NCBI GenBank assembly: GCA_905214465.1 | Contig: CAJMMD010000008.1 | Location: 1-64,000 of the forward strand | Reading direction: 5' to 3' | Origin: an uncultured bacterium | GTDB lineage: Bacteria > Actinomycetota > Coriobacteriia > Coriobacteriales > Coriobacteriaceae | DNA length: 64,000 nucleotides | Part shown: positions 54,693 through 63,246 of the stretch, one piece after another | Layout: every line of letters begins with the position of its first letter | Numbering within the stretch: the stretch's first letter is position 1 | Notes under the pieces: model-generated | Seen by the model: the letters and a program-made list of their open reading frames with translations, nothing else | Told to the model about the DNA's origin: nothing | Database searches by the model: none | Program-made: the position numbers and the translations under genes

Positions 54693-54858
54693 CCATTTCA
54701 AAACTATGTCGGTTTACGGGGCTAGATTGGCACAGACCGACCATACCGGCATTTTTCGAAAATAGACGAGTCGTCTACCTGCGGTTTTATTTTGCCTCAG
54801 TTACGTGTGGTTGGGGGTTCGCGATTCGGCCCCGTAAACCGGCATAGTTTTGAAATGG
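54693..54858. repeat. 166-bp inverted-repeat element X1
   Basis: The 30-bp arms at 54693-54722 and 54829-54858 pair with one mismatch (CCATTTCAAAACTATG... and its complement). The centre holds TCTACCTGCGGTTTT (54774-54788) and GTGGTTGGGGGT, both also found in X2, but X2's arms are unrelated. No open frame. Confidence 0.75.
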
Positions 54859-54942
54859 CCGGCATATATTGCTGTCGTCACTGATCTCAGAGGGCCGAAA
54901 GGATCCGTTTCCCCGTCCCTAAGCGGTCGCTGGGGATGTCCG

Positions 54943-55100
54943 CCACGAAACTGGCCCATCTACTACGTTTGGCCCGACACCCCCAAACACAACCGCGTTT
55001 TATGAAAAACCGCAGGCTTTCTACCTGCGGTTTTCTTTTTTCGTTGTTCGCTGTGGTTGAGGGTGGTGGCTTAAACGTAGTAGATGGGCCAGTTTCGTGG
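54943..55100. repeat. 158-bp inverted-repeat element X2
   Basis: Perfect 28-bp arms at 54943-54970 and 55073-55100 (CCACGAAACTGGCCCATC... and complement). The centre includes TCTACCTGCGGTTTT (55020-55034), part of a terminator-like hairpin AAAACCGCAGG/CCTGCGGTTTT followed by CTTTTTT, and GTGGTTGAGGGT. Imperfect direct repeats (CCGTCCC...GCTGGGG) flank it at about 54899-54937 and 55136-55177. Confidence 0.75.
55006..55040 (+). terminator. Terminator hairpin inside X2
   Basis: AAAACCGCAGG (55006-55016) pairs with CCTGCGGTTTT (55024-55034), then CTTTTTT. It could end the ECF operon, about 350 bases upstream. Confidence 0.6.
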
Positions 55101-55174
55101 CAAGCGAGCTGCGTGGATGATCTCGCGAAGTGAAAATGATTCGTTTTCCTCCGTCCCCAGGGGATCAGCTGGGG

Positions 55175-55993
55175 CTAGAGCTCTAGCGTGAGGGTGACGG
55201 GGCAGTGGTCGCTGCCAAAGATGTCGCCGCGGATGCCCGTGTCGCGCACGTTGCCGGCGATTGCGTCGCTTACCAGGAAGTAGTCGATGCGCCAACCGGC
55301 GTTGTTCTTGCGGGCATTAAAGCGGTAGCTCCACCAGCTGTAGACGCCCTCGACGTCGGGGTTTGCCGCGCGCCAGGTATCGGTAAAGCCGGCGTTGAGC
55401 AGCTCGGTAAACTTGCCGCGCTCCTCGTCCGAAAAGCCGGCGTTGCCGCGGTTGGACTTGGGGTTCTTAAGGTCGATCTCCTCGTGCGCCACGTTAAAGT
55501 CGCCGCAGGTCACGACGGGTTTGCCGGTCTCGCGCTCGAGCGCGTTCAAAAAGCCGCGGTAAGCATCGTCCCAGGCCATGCGCACGTCGATGCGGGCGAG
55601 TTCATTTTGGGCGTTGGGTGTATAGACGTCGACAAACCAGAACTTGTCGAACTCCAGCGCGCAGACGCGGCCCTCGGTTGCGGCTTGGGCGACGAGTACG
55701 GCCGCCTCGCCCTCGCCGGCGTGGGGTAACAGCGCGTCGGCATGCAGCACGCACAGCGGTTCCTGGCGGCTAAAGACCGCAGTGCCCGAATAGCCTTTAC
55801 GCTCGGCGTAGCTCCAAGTTTGGTGATAGCCGGTCAGGTCAATATCGACCTGGCCTTCTTGCAACTTGGTCTCTTGCAGCGCCAGGATATCGACGTCGAG
55901 TTCTTGCGCGATCTGGATAAAGCTCGGGTCCTTTTTGAGCACGGCGCGCAGGCCGTTGACGTTCCACGAGGCGAAAGTGTAAGTCTGAGGCAT
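55175..55993 (-). CDS. xth: Exodeoxyribonuclease III
   Basis: A 272-residue exonuclease III/AP endonuclease of the EEP fold, acting in base-excision repair. Catalytic motifs are FASWNVNGLRA (Asn), ILALQETKLQ (Glu), WFVDVYTPNAQ (Tyr), CGDFNVAHEEIDL (Asp-Asn), RIDYFLVS and the terminal GSDHCPV (Asp-His). Length is normal. GAAAGGAC precedes the ATG. Its 3' end lies at the edge of a repeat flanking X2. Confidence 0.95.
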   Translation of the reverse strand: MPQTYTFASWNVNGLRAVLKKDPSFIQIAQELDVDILALQETKLQEGQVDIDLTGYHQTWSYAERKGYSGTAVFSRQEPLCVLHADALLPHAGEGEAAVLVAQAATEGRVCALEFDKFWFVDVYTPNAQNELARIDVRMAWDDAYRGFLNALERETGKPVVTCGDFNVAHEEIDLKNPKSNRGNAGFSDEERGKFTELLNAGFTDTWRAANPDVEGVYSWWSYRFNARKNNAGWRIDYFLVSDAIAGNVRDTGIRGDIFGSDHCPVTLTLEL

Positions 55994-56128
55994 GGTGTCC
56001 TTTCGACGGGGTTGGCAGGCTTAAGATTAGCGCAACAGGGGCGGGGTGGGCTCCGCGCATGCTGACTTAAAGGTCGCATGCTGGGACATCGCCCGACGCC
56101 GCCCGATCAACAAGGACGGAGGACTCAT

Positions 56129-56881
56129 ATGACGCAGGCAATATCGAATCCCAAGCAGGCCTCCGCCGCGCTGGCGGAGCTTTTTGATACCCACAAGCGC
56201 GTGGTCTTCTTTGGCGGCGCGGGTGTTTCCACGGCGAGCGGCATCCCCGATTTCCGCAGCGTGGACGGCCTGTATCACCAGCAGTTTGCCTATCCGCCCG
56301 AGACCATGCTGTCGCATAGCTTTTACGAGGCGCATCCGGCCGAGTTCTTCGACTTTTACCGCACCAAGATGATCGCGCTTAACGCTAAGCCCAACCGCTG
56401 CCACACCAAGCTGGCCGAGCTGGAGCGCGTCGGCAAGCTTGATGCCGTGGTGACGCAAAACATCGACGGCTTGCATCAGATGGCGGGCTCGCAGCGCGTG
56501 TTCGAGCTGCACGGATCGGTCCATCGCAACATTTGCCAGTCGTGCGGCGCGGTCTATAGCGCCGAGTGGATTTGCTCGCGCGAGCATGAGGACGCCGCGG
56601 GCGTGCCCGTGTGCCCTGCGTGCGGTGGTCGCATCAAGCCCGATGTGGTGCTCTACGAAGAGCCGCTCGACGAGTATGTGTTGACCGGTGCCGTTGCCGC
56701 CATCGCTGCGGCCGATGCCCTCATCGTGGGCGGAACATCGCTCGTGGTGTACCCGGCGGCGGGTCTCACACGCTACTTTGCTGGCGATACGCTGGCCATT
56801 TGCAATTTGGCGCCTACCGATCAGGATGCAAATGCCGACCTGCTGATTTCTTGCGACATCGCGGCCGCGTTTGCGTTCTAG
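56129..56881 (+). CDS. NAD-dependent protein deacylase (sirtuin)
   Basis: A 250-residue Sir2 family member. Rossmann motifs: FFGGAGVSTASGIPDFRS (NAD binding), TQNIDGLHQMAG and the catalytic His in ELHGSVHRN. A structural zinc site is formed by CQSCG and CPACGG, followed by KPDVVLYEE and GGTSLVVYPAAG. It removes acetyl or other acyl groups from lysines. GGAGGAC precedes the ATG at 56129. Divergent from xth across 135 bases. Confidence 0.94.
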   Translation: MTQAISNPKQASAALAELFDTHKRVVFFGGAGVSTASGIPDFRSVDGLYHQQFAYPPETMLSHSFYEAHPAEFFDFYRTKMIALNAKPNRCHTKLAELERVGKLDAVVTQNIDGLHQMAGSQRVFELHGSVHRNICQSCGAVYSAEWICSREHEDAAGVPVCPACGGRIKPDVVLYEEPLDEYVLTGAVAAIAAADALIVGGTSLVVYPAAGLTRYFAGDTLAICNLAPTDQDANADLLISCDIAAAFAF

Positions 56882-56976
56882 CCCGTGTGCGCGGATACAA
56901 TAGAAAGACTAAGTGCAAAGCGACCCCGCCGCCAGCTCCCCAAGCTCGGCGGCGTGGGCATTTTAGGAGGATGTTC

Positions 56977-58725
56977 ATGGCGAACGACAGCAAGACATGG
57001 CGGTGCGGAAAGTATGAGCTCAGCTTTGACCGTCCGCGCATCATGGGCGTCCTCAACGTGACGCCCGATTCGTTTAGCGATGGCGGGGAGCACTTCGACC
57101 CGGATGCCGCCATCGAGTATGGCCTGGCGATGCTCGACGCCGGCGCCGACATCATCGACGTAGGCGGCGAGTCCACGCGCCCTGGCTTTACCCCGGTCAA
57201 CCCCGACGAGGAGGCTCGCCGCGTGCTGCCCGTGGTGCGCGCGCTGGCCAAAGAGGGCGCCATCGTCTCGATCGACACGCGCCACGTGGCGGTTGCCAAG
57301 GCGGCCGTGCGCTGCGGTGCTTCGATTGTCAACGATGTGACGGGCTTCACCGACCCCAAGATGGTCGAGTTCGTTAAGACGAGCACCTGCGGCGTCATCG
57401 TAATGCACGCCGGCGAGGTCGCCGCGCCCGCTCGTACGCACGCGACGGTGCAGCTCGATACTTCGGCCGCGGCGTTTGTTGCCGAGAAGGCGCGCGAGGC
57501 GGCCGCCGAGGCTGCGCGCGAGGCTGAGAAGCCCGCTCGTCGCCGTCGCGGTAAGTTGCTGGGCGAGCCTAAGCCGGAGACCAAGCTTCCGGGCGGCGTG
57601 GTGCAGCCCTCGTTGCCGTTTGGCGAACCGGAGCCCGCGACCGAGCCTGCAGCCGAGCTGGGGCAGGAGACGCCGGCCGCCGAGCAGGCTGCTGCCGCCG
57701 AGACCGTCGCGCCCGCGCCCGAGGCCGCGCCCGCAGCCACCGAGGCCGCATCGGAGCCCAACGACCACCTGGCGGCCATGATGCGCCGCAGCGCCCGCCG
57801 CGAGGAAGCCTACGTGCCCACCTCGCAGCTCCGCCGCTTCACCCTGCCCGATTCGGCGCCCATCATGCGCCGCGTCATGGGCTTTCTGTCCGACCAGGCC
57901 CGCGCGCTCATCCACGCCGGCGTGTCGCGCGACCGCATCTGCATCGATCCCGGTCCGGGCTTTGGCAAGACGGCCAACGAGGACATCGTCATCCAGCGCG
58001 AGACTGCCAAGATGGCGTCACTGGGCTATCCGCTCATGTGCGCCGTATCGCGCAAGCGCTTTGTGGGCGCCGTCTCGGGCGTGACCGAGGCCGCCGAGCG
58101 CGATGCCGCTACGTTTGGCGTGTGCCTGGGCGCCATCCAGGCCGGTGCCAACATCGTGCGCGTGCACGACGCCGCGGGCTTTGCGCAGTTCCTGAACGGC
58201 TACTGGGCGGTTGCCAAGCCGCAGCCGCGCCGCGCGTTTGTGGCCGTGGGCTCCAACCTGGGGCATCGCTGTGACAACATCCGCGCCGCACGCGACATGA
58301 TCGCCGAGATTCCACTCACCTGCGTGTCCAACTCCTCCAAGATCTACGAGAGCGAGCCGGCCTACGAGACGCGCCAGGACGCGTTTGCCAACGCCGTCAT
58401 CGAGATTAAGACCGAGCTGGCGCCGTTGGTGCTGCTCGACGAGCTCATGAAGATCGAGGCCGAGCTGGGTCGCGACCGCTCCAAAAAGGCCAAGGCCAAC
58501 GGTCCGCGCACCATCGACTTGGACCTGCTGTGGATGGACGGCGAGACCCACGGCGGCAAAAAGCTGCGCCTGCCGCATCCGCTGATCGGCGAGCGTGACT
58601 TTGTGCTGGTGCCGCTCGAGGACCTGATGCACGACCCGGCGCGGTTCTTCCGCTATAACGGTGTCGAGGTCAAGGAACCCGAGGATCGCGTGGGCCATAT
58701 CGTGGGCGAATTGGGGCGTATGTAG
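56977..58725 (+). CDS. FolP-FolK fusion: dihydropteroate synthase with large insert plus HPPK
   Basis: 582 residues. DHPS: RIMGVLNVTPDSFSDGG (21-37), DVGGESTRPG (61-70), VSIDTRH (97-103), VNDVTGF (118-124), then VIVMHAGE (140-147). The barrel resumes near 293 (APIMRRVMGFL) with IDPGPGFGKT (323-332) and the SRKRFVG loop (358-364). Residues ~148-290 are a low-complexity Ala/Glu/Pro/Arg insert just after the MH strand, absent from ordinary DHPS. HPPK: 420-565, with FVAVGSNLGHR, YESEPAYET, RTIDLDLLWM and LPHPLIGERDFVLVPL. The fusion joins two consecutive folate steps, as in some other bacteria and eukaryotes. The ATG at 56977 has TAGGAGG six bases upstream. Confidence 0.92.
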   Translation: MANDSKTWRCGKYELSFDRPRIMGVLNVTPDSFSDGGEHFDPDAAIEYGLAMLDAGADIIDVGGESTRPGFTPVNPDEEARRVLPVVRALAKEGAIVSIDTRHVAVAKAAVRCGASIVNDVTGFTDPKMVEFVKTSTCGVIVMHAGEVAAPARTHATVQLDTSAAAFVAEKAREAAAEAAREAEKPARRRRGKLLGEPKPETKLPGGVVQPSLPFGEPEPATEPAAELGQETPAAEQAAAAETVAPAPEAAPAATEAASEPNDHLAAMMRRSARREEAYVPTSQLRRFTLPDSAPIMRRVMGFLSDQARALIHAGVSRDRICIDPGPGFGKTANEDIVIQRETAKMASLGYPLMCAVSRKRFVGAVSGVTEAAERDAATFGVCLGAIQAGANIVRVHDAAGFAQFLNGYWAVAKPQPRRAFVAVGSNLGHRCDNIRAARDMIAEIPLTCVSNSSKIYESEPAYETRQDAFANAVIEIKTELAPLVLLDELMKIEAELGRDRSKKAKANGPRTIDLDLLWMDGETHGGKKLRLPHPLIGERDFVLVPLEDLMHDPARFFRYNGVEVKEPEDRVGHIVGELGRM

Positions 58726-59427
58726 ATGATCGAGATGAATGCTGTTGTCGCCGGTACCGAGCTCGACGCGGCGCGTGACGCGGGCCGCGAGGGCGTGTCC
58801 GCGGGCTGGTGCGCGTGGAGCGTGGGCGATGCTTCGCTGACGTTTTCGCTGGTTGTGCGCCCCGATGTGAACATGCATGCCTTCCACGGCCTGCCGTTTG
58901 TGGCCGCGATGGGCATGATGGACGCGCTCGTGGGCACGGCTTCGACGCCGGGGTTGGGCCTTGCCGGTAAAGTGGGTATCCAGTGGCCGAGCGATATCGT
59001 GTGCGGTGCGCCTGCGTTTGAGGCGTCGCTCGCGCGTGTTGCCGTGAACGGCGGTGCCGGTGCTGCGGGCATGTTTGCCGCGGTGACGGTTGATATTGAG
59101 CGTGCGGCGCTGGGTGAGCTTGGCGTGGATATGGCAGATGAGGCGCTGATCGAGGCATTGGCCGCCGCTGTGCTGACCCGCGTTGACGCCTGGGCGGTTG
59201 CCGCCAACACGCCGCAGGGCGCTGCCGGCCCGCTGGCTCCGGTGCTGGGCGAGTACTTTGACATGGTGCCACTGCTGGGTCGTCAGGTCGCGGCGGTGTC
59301 GCCCAACGGCTTGCCGCTCGCAGTCGGTGTGTTTGCGGGCCTGGACATCTGGGGCCGCGCGACCATCAAGACCGATGCCGGCGAGCAGGAGTTTCCGCCC
59401 GAGGCCGTACGGATTCGCGGACTGTAA
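58726..59427 (+). CDS. Degenerate biotin-protein-ligase-like protein
   Basis: 233 residues with the layout of the BirA catalytic domain: FSLVVRPDVNMHAFHGLPFVAAMGMMDAL, GKVGIQWPSDIVCG (the IKWPNDV position of ligases), a central AAVTVDIE strand, and a C-terminal SH3-like domain (LLGRQVAAVSPNG... through FAGLDIWGRATIK). Key residues are altered: the GRGR biotinyl-AMP loop reads as GREGVSAGW, the catalytic K in the GxKxxG position is missing, and the WPND Asn is Ser. It may be an inactive or repurposed paralogue. It begins one base after folPK stops, so it is probably cotranslated with it. Confidence 0.6.
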   Translation: MIEMNAVVAGTELDAARDAGREGVSAGWCAWSVGDASLTFSLVVRPDVNMHAFHGLPFVAAMGMMDALVGTASTPGLGLAGKVGIQWPSDIVCGAPAFEASLARVAVNGGAGAAGMFAAVTVDIERAALGELGVDMADEALIEALAAAVLTRVDAWAVAANTPQGAAGPLAPVLGEYFDMVPLLGRQVAAVSPNGLPLAVGVFAGLDIWGRATIKTDAGEQEFPPEAVRIRGL

Positions 59428-59525
59428 CGCGAGGCGCCCGCGCTCAAAGATAACGATGACAACGAAGCCCTCTTCGGCCTGTGCCGGGGAGGGTTTCGCC
59501 TATCTGGTGAATGGGTTGCCAGCGC

Positions 59526-59568
59526 CCTATTCCTCAAAATTGAAAATTTTTCAGTTTTGAGGAATAGG
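59526..59568. repeat. 21-bp near-perfect hairpin at the 3' end of coaX
   Basis: CCTATTCCTCAAAATTGAAAA (59526-59546) pairs with the segment 59548-59568 with one mismatch and a one-base loop. It overlaps the last codons of coaX and lies between convergent genes, so it may end both transcripts, though it is not a classic terminator. Confidence 0.65.
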
Positions 59569-60399
59569 CTTGGCGAACGTTTGCGGGGCTGTGACATCGG
59601 GCGTGCTCGACTTATGTCCCTGTTTTACCCCCAGCTTCTGCATGCGGCGGTAGATTTCGCAGATGCCCTTGATGGTGAGTTGGCCGTCTACCACGTCGAA
59701 GGCATCGGTCGAATCGGCGACGATGCTGGCGAGGCCGCCCGTGGCGATAACGGTGGCGTCCTCGCGGCCCAGCTCGCGCTTCATGCGCGCGACCAGGCCC
59801 TCGGCCATGGCGGCAGCGCCCACCACGGCGCCGACCTTGATGCACTCTTCGGTGTCGCGACCGATGGCGTGCTCGGGCGCCTCGAGCGGCACGCTGGCGA
59901 GCTTGGCGGCACGGGCGGCAAGCGCGTCCATGGAGATGCGGATGCCCGGCGCAATCGCCCCGCCAATGTAATAACCGTCCTCATCGATGACGTCGATATT
60001 GGTCGCGGTGCCAAAGTCCACCACGATCGCCGGCGCGCCGTAGAAAGTCTCGGCCGCAACGGCGTTGGCGACGCGGTCGGCGCCCACGGCCTGGGGGCGC
60101 GCCGCGCGCAGCTTGGTCACGGCGGCCGTCTGCGGCCCGATGACGATGGCGTCTGCGGCAATGCGGTCGGCCACGGCGTGCCACTCGCGCGAGAGCTGCG
60201 GCACCACGCCCGCAAAGGCGATCGCGTCAACCGCATCGAGCGAGAGGCCGTACATCTTAAAGAAACCCATCAGGCGCACGTGGATCTCGTCGGCGGTATA
60301 GGAGCGATCGGTGGGCATACGCCACGACTGCACCAGCTCGTCTCCGTCAAACAGGCCCATGGCCGTCTGCGTATTTCCCATATCGATAGCGAGCAGCAT
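59551..60399 (-). CDS. coaX: Type III pantothenate kinase
   Basis: A 282-residue CoaX of the ASKHA fold, first step of CoA synthesis. Motifs are LLAIDMGNTQTAMGLFDG (phosphate 1), GADRVANAVAA and the catalytic IVVDFGTATNIDVID, then GGAIAPGI. The C-terminal ~25 residues extend beyond the usual end, and the last codons lie in a palindrome (59526-59568). The start is the ATG at 60399 after GGGAG; an ATG seven codons upstream and a much longer open frame to 60777 through the tRNA are rejected. Confidence 0.94.
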   Translation of the reverse strand: MLLAIDMGNTQTAMGLFDGDELVQSWRMPTDRSYTADEIHVRLMGFFKMYGLSLDAVDAIAFAGVVPQLSREWHAVADRIAADAIVIGPQTAAVTKLRAARPQAVGADRVANAVAAETFYGAPAIVVDFGTATNIDVIDEDGYYIGGAIAPGIRISMDALAARAAKLASVPLEAPEHAIGRDTEECIKVGAVVGAAAMAEGLVARMKRELGREDATVIATGGLASIVADSTDAFDVVDGQLTIKGICEIYRRMQKLGVKQGHKSSTPDVTAPQTFAKPIPQN

Positions 60400-60535
60400 G
60401 TCTACTCCCGGTGTTGGCATAAAAGGACGCGCACCATTGTATACGTGCCGTCGACGGCGCTCGGCTGCGATTCGTTTACGGTGATAGGGGCTGAGGGGTT
60501 TAAATATGAAGGAATTATGCTCTACGAGATTTTCC

Positions 60536-60564
60536 TTGCCGTTTACCGAACTCCCGCGTAATAT
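60536..60564 (+). promoter_or_regulatory. Promoter of the initiator tRNA
   Basis: TTGCCG (60536-60541), a 17-base spacer and TAATAT (60559-60564), 31 bases before the mature tRNA 5' end. This is the best sigma-70-type promoter in the window. Confidence 0.7.
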
Positions 60565-60595
60565 TCTTTCTTGCGCACATGAGGCGCCCAGACAT

Positions 60596-60672
60596 TGCGG
60601 GGTGGAGCAGTCTGGTAGCTCGCCGGGCTCATAACCCGGAGGTCGTAGGTTCAAATCCTGCCCCCGCGACCA
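60596..60672 (+). tRNA. Initiator tRNA-fMet (CAT)
   Basis: 77 bases ending in an encoded CCA (60670-60672). The D-arm is GGAGCAG...CTC, the anticodon CAT is at 60630-60632 in loop CTCATAA, and the anticodon stem has the three G-C pairs (CCGGG/CCCGG) that mark initiator tRNAs. The T-arm is GTAGGTTCAAATCCTGC. The acceptor stem pairs GCGGGG with CCCCGC; position 1 is T opposite G72, a weak pair consistent with the disturbed 1-72 pair of bacterial initiators. Confidence 0.95.
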
Positions 60673-60761
60673 AGAACTTGCAGCTCGTCGGCCTACCCGG
60701 CGAGCTTTTTTGTTATTCCGGGACCGTGTTTTCGGTCCAATTCTCGGCCTCTCAAACAAAA

Positions 60762-60977
60762 TCTCGATCTGTAACATCTAGACCCGATTTGAGCGGCTAG
60801 GTGTTACAGATTGAGATGTTTCGGCAGGACGGTCTTCGTTTGTCTAAATCTGTAACACGAGGGACGGTTTTTACTGAGTAACTGTTACAGATCTAGATCT
60901 TTCGGCAGGCTAGATTGGTTCGTCTCAATCTGTAACAGTTGCTCGGCAAAATAGGGCCTAACTGTTACAGATTGAGA
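60762..60977. repeat. TCTGTAACA palindrome array T3 (three units)
   Basis: Units at 60762-60816, 60843-60897 and 60923-60977, each 15 + 25 + 15 bp, spaced 81 and 80 bp, exactly as in T2. Interiors are unrelated to those of T2. The gaps between units share TTTCGGCAGG. The rest of the 447-base gap between the tRNA and the next gene holds nothing else I can name. Confidence 0.85.
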
Positions 60978-61119
60978 CAAACCGACGGGCCGCCCCGCCC
61001 CATCCACCTGCCGTTACCTGCTGTCTGCCGATTTCCATTGCGCCACTGTGCTCCCATGCCATATCCTCTAGACAACTACGCGGCACCATCGCCGCCGCGC
61101 CTACAAGAGAGGAATGTCC

Positions 61120-63150
61120 ATGACCGCACCTGCATCCAAGCTGCTCCAGCCCATTACGGTTGGCCCCCTTGAGCTCAAGAACCGCATTATGTTCCCGCCG
61201 CTGACCACCGGCTACGAGGAGCGCGACGGTTCCATCGGCGAGCGCAGCCTGGCTTTTTACGAGCGCCTGGCCCGTGGCGGCGTGAGCTACATCGTCATCG
61301 GTGACGTCGCTCCCGTTATGACCGCAAGCCCCACGCCCAAGTTAGCGACCGACGCCCAGATCCCCACGTTTAAGGCGCTGGCCGACGCCGTTCACAAGCA
61401 CGGCGCCAAGGTCGCGCTGCAGCTGTTCCACCCCGAGTACGACGTGCCCGGCGTCGGCCGCATGGTCATGGGTTCCATGGCCGCTGCCAAGGCCGCGCAG
61501 GAGGCCAAGGCCGCCGGCGACGAGGAGGCCTTCGCCGCCAAGATGGCCGAGTCCAACGAGATCCGCAAGCAGGCATATGCCAAGCTGCACCACGACATGC
61601 AGCACTTTGTGAACGAGGCGAGCGTAGAGCAGCTCACCCAGATCAAGGAGGCCATCGCCGCCTCGGCCGCCCGCGCGCAGCAGGCCGGCATCGACGCCAT
61701 CGAGGTCCACGGCGACCGTCTGGTGGGTTCGCTGTGCTCGGCCATCCTCAACCAGCGCACCGACGAGTACGGTGGCTCGTTCGAGAACCGCGTCCGCTAC
61801 GCGCTGGAGGTCGTCGCCGCCATTAAGGAAGCCGCGCCGCAGCTGATGGTGGAGTACAAGCTCCCCGTGATCATGGAGAACCCCGACGGCACGCCGCGCG
61901 GCAAGGGCGGCCTGCAGCCCGACGAGGCCTGCGAGTTTGCCAAGCTGCTCGAGGGCGCGGGCATCGATATGATCCAGGTCGCACAGGCCAACCACACCGG
62001 CAACATGGGTGACACCATTCCGCCCATGGGTGCCATGCCCTACAACTGGACGCTGCCGGTGGCCGAGCGCGTTAAGGCCCTGGTCTCCGTGCCGGTGGCA
62101 ACCGTCGGTCGCGTGGTCTCGGTCGAGGCCGGCGAGAAGATTCTGGAAGACGGCGCGGCTGACATCATCGCCTATGGCCGCTCACTCATGTGCGACCCCG
62201 ACATTGCGCTGAAGGCCGCCACGGGTGAGCCCATCCGCGAGTGCCTCAACTGCAACAAGGGCTGCGTCGACGCGATTCAAAACCGCAAGTACATTTCGTG
62301 CGTGCTTAATGCCGAGAACGGCGACGAGGCGACCGTCGCCATCAAGCCGGGCGAGGGCGACAAGAAGATCGCCGTGGTGGGCGGCGGTATTGCCGGCCTG
62401 GAGGCCGCGCGCGTGGCGGCCAAGCGCGGCTACGACGTGACTGTCTACGAGGCGAGCGATCATCTGGGCGGCCAGATTGTGCTGGCGGCCGCGCCTCCGC
62501 GCAAGGACGAGATTATGCGCTCGGTCGAGTACTACGAGAAGATCCTGCCCGGCCTGGGCGTGAAGGCTGAGCTCAACCACGCCGCTACGGCCGAGGAACT
62601 CAACGCCGCCGACGCCGCGATTGTGGCCGTGGGTGCACACGACGTGGTCATCCCCGTTCCGGGTGCCGACTCGGAGAAGGTCGTCTCGAGCTGGGACGTG
62701 CTGGCCGGCAAGGTGGAGCTTACGGGCCGCGTCGCCGTTATCGGCGGCGGCCTGGTGGGCACCGAGACTGCCGAGTACCTGCTGCAGCACGGCTGCGAGG
62801 TGGCGATTGTCGAGATGCTCGACAAGATTGCCGCGGGCGAGTCCGAGACCATTCTGCCGCTGATCATGAGCGACTTCGCAGAGCACAACGTGGAGCAGCA
62901 CGTTAAGACCCGCCTGACCGCCATTACCGACGAGGGCGTGGAGGCCATTCGCACCACCGAGGACGGCGCCGAGGAGCCGGTGAAGATCGCCTGCGATTAC
63001 GTGGTGATGGCCGTAGGCTCCAAGGCCAACGCGTTTGACCTGGACGGCGTGACGGTGCCCGTGACCTGCGTGGGCGACTGCTCGGGCGAGCGCACCGCCG
63101 ACATTGCGAGCGCCATTCGCACGGCATATCACGCGGCCAACGAGCTCTAG
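61120..63150 (+). CDS. FMN/FAD/4Fe-4S ene-reductase (old yellow enzyme / 2,4-dienoyl-CoA reductase family)
   Basis: 676 residues. An N-terminal OYE TIM barrel (~1-365) with ITVGPLELKNRIMFPPL, AIEVHGDRLVGSL (the usual HxAHGYL position altered), NQRTDEYGGSFENR and VATVGR. The cluster Cys375-x2-Cys-x3-Cys-x11-Cys394 holds 4Fe-4S. The C-terminal FAD/NAD(P) domain carries IAVVGGGIAGLEAARVAAKRG and VAVIGGGLVGTETAEYLLQHG. Relatives reduce enoates, dienoyl-CoA, bile acids or plant phenolics in gut anaerobes; the substrate is undetermined. The ATG at 61120 has GAGAGGA at good spacing; the one at 61114 is too close to it. Confidence 0.88.
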   Translation: MTAPASKLLQPITVGPLELKNRIMFPPLTTGYEERDGSIGERSLAFYERLARGGVSYIVIGDVAPVMTASPTPKLATDAQIPTFKALADAVHKHGAKVALQLFHPEYDVPGVGRMVMGSMAAAKAAQEAKAAGDEEAFAAKMAESNEIRKQAYAKLHHDMQHFVNEASVEQLTQIKEAIAASAARAQQAGIDAIEVHGDRLVGSLCSAILNQRTDEYGGSFENRVRYALEVVAAIKEAAPQLMVEYKLPVIMENPDGTPRGKGGLQPDEACEFAKLLEGAGIDMIQVAQANHTGNMGDTIPPMGAMPYNWTLPVAERVKALVSVPVATVGRVVSVEAGEKILEDGAADIIAYGRSLMCDPDIALKAATGEPIRECLNCNKGCVDAIQNRKYISCVLNAENGDEATVAIKPGEGDKKIAVVGGGIAGLEAARVAAKRGYDVTVYEASDHLGGQIVLAAAPPRKDEIMRSVEYYEKILPGLGVKAELNHAATAEELNAADAAIVAVGAHDVVIPVPGADSEKVVSSWDVLAGKVELTGRVAVIGGGLVGTETAEYLLQHGCEVAIVEMLDKIAAGESETILPLIMSDFAEHNVEQHVKTRLTAITDEGVEAIRTTEDGAEEPVKIACDYVVMAVGSKANAFDLDGVTVPVTCVGDCSGERTADIASAIRTAYHAANEL

Positions 63151-63176
63151 GCAAGAAAGCTATCGCGTATTGAGTG

Positions 63177-63213
63177 GGCGGGGGGTGCCGTTATCGGTGC
63201 TCCCCGCCTTTTT
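63177..63213 (+). terminator. Rho-independent terminator after the ene-reductase
   Basis: GGCGGGGGGTGCC pairs with GGTGCTCCCCGCC (one mismatch), then TTTTT. Confidence 0.85.
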
Positions 63214-63246
63214 GCCAATGAGGGCGCCCACTGACCAGCTGGTTCA

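Noticed and set aside
60400..60777. N-terminal extension of CoaX
   Set aside because: It would translate the antisense of the initiator tRNA; the kinase fold begins at the ATG at 60399.
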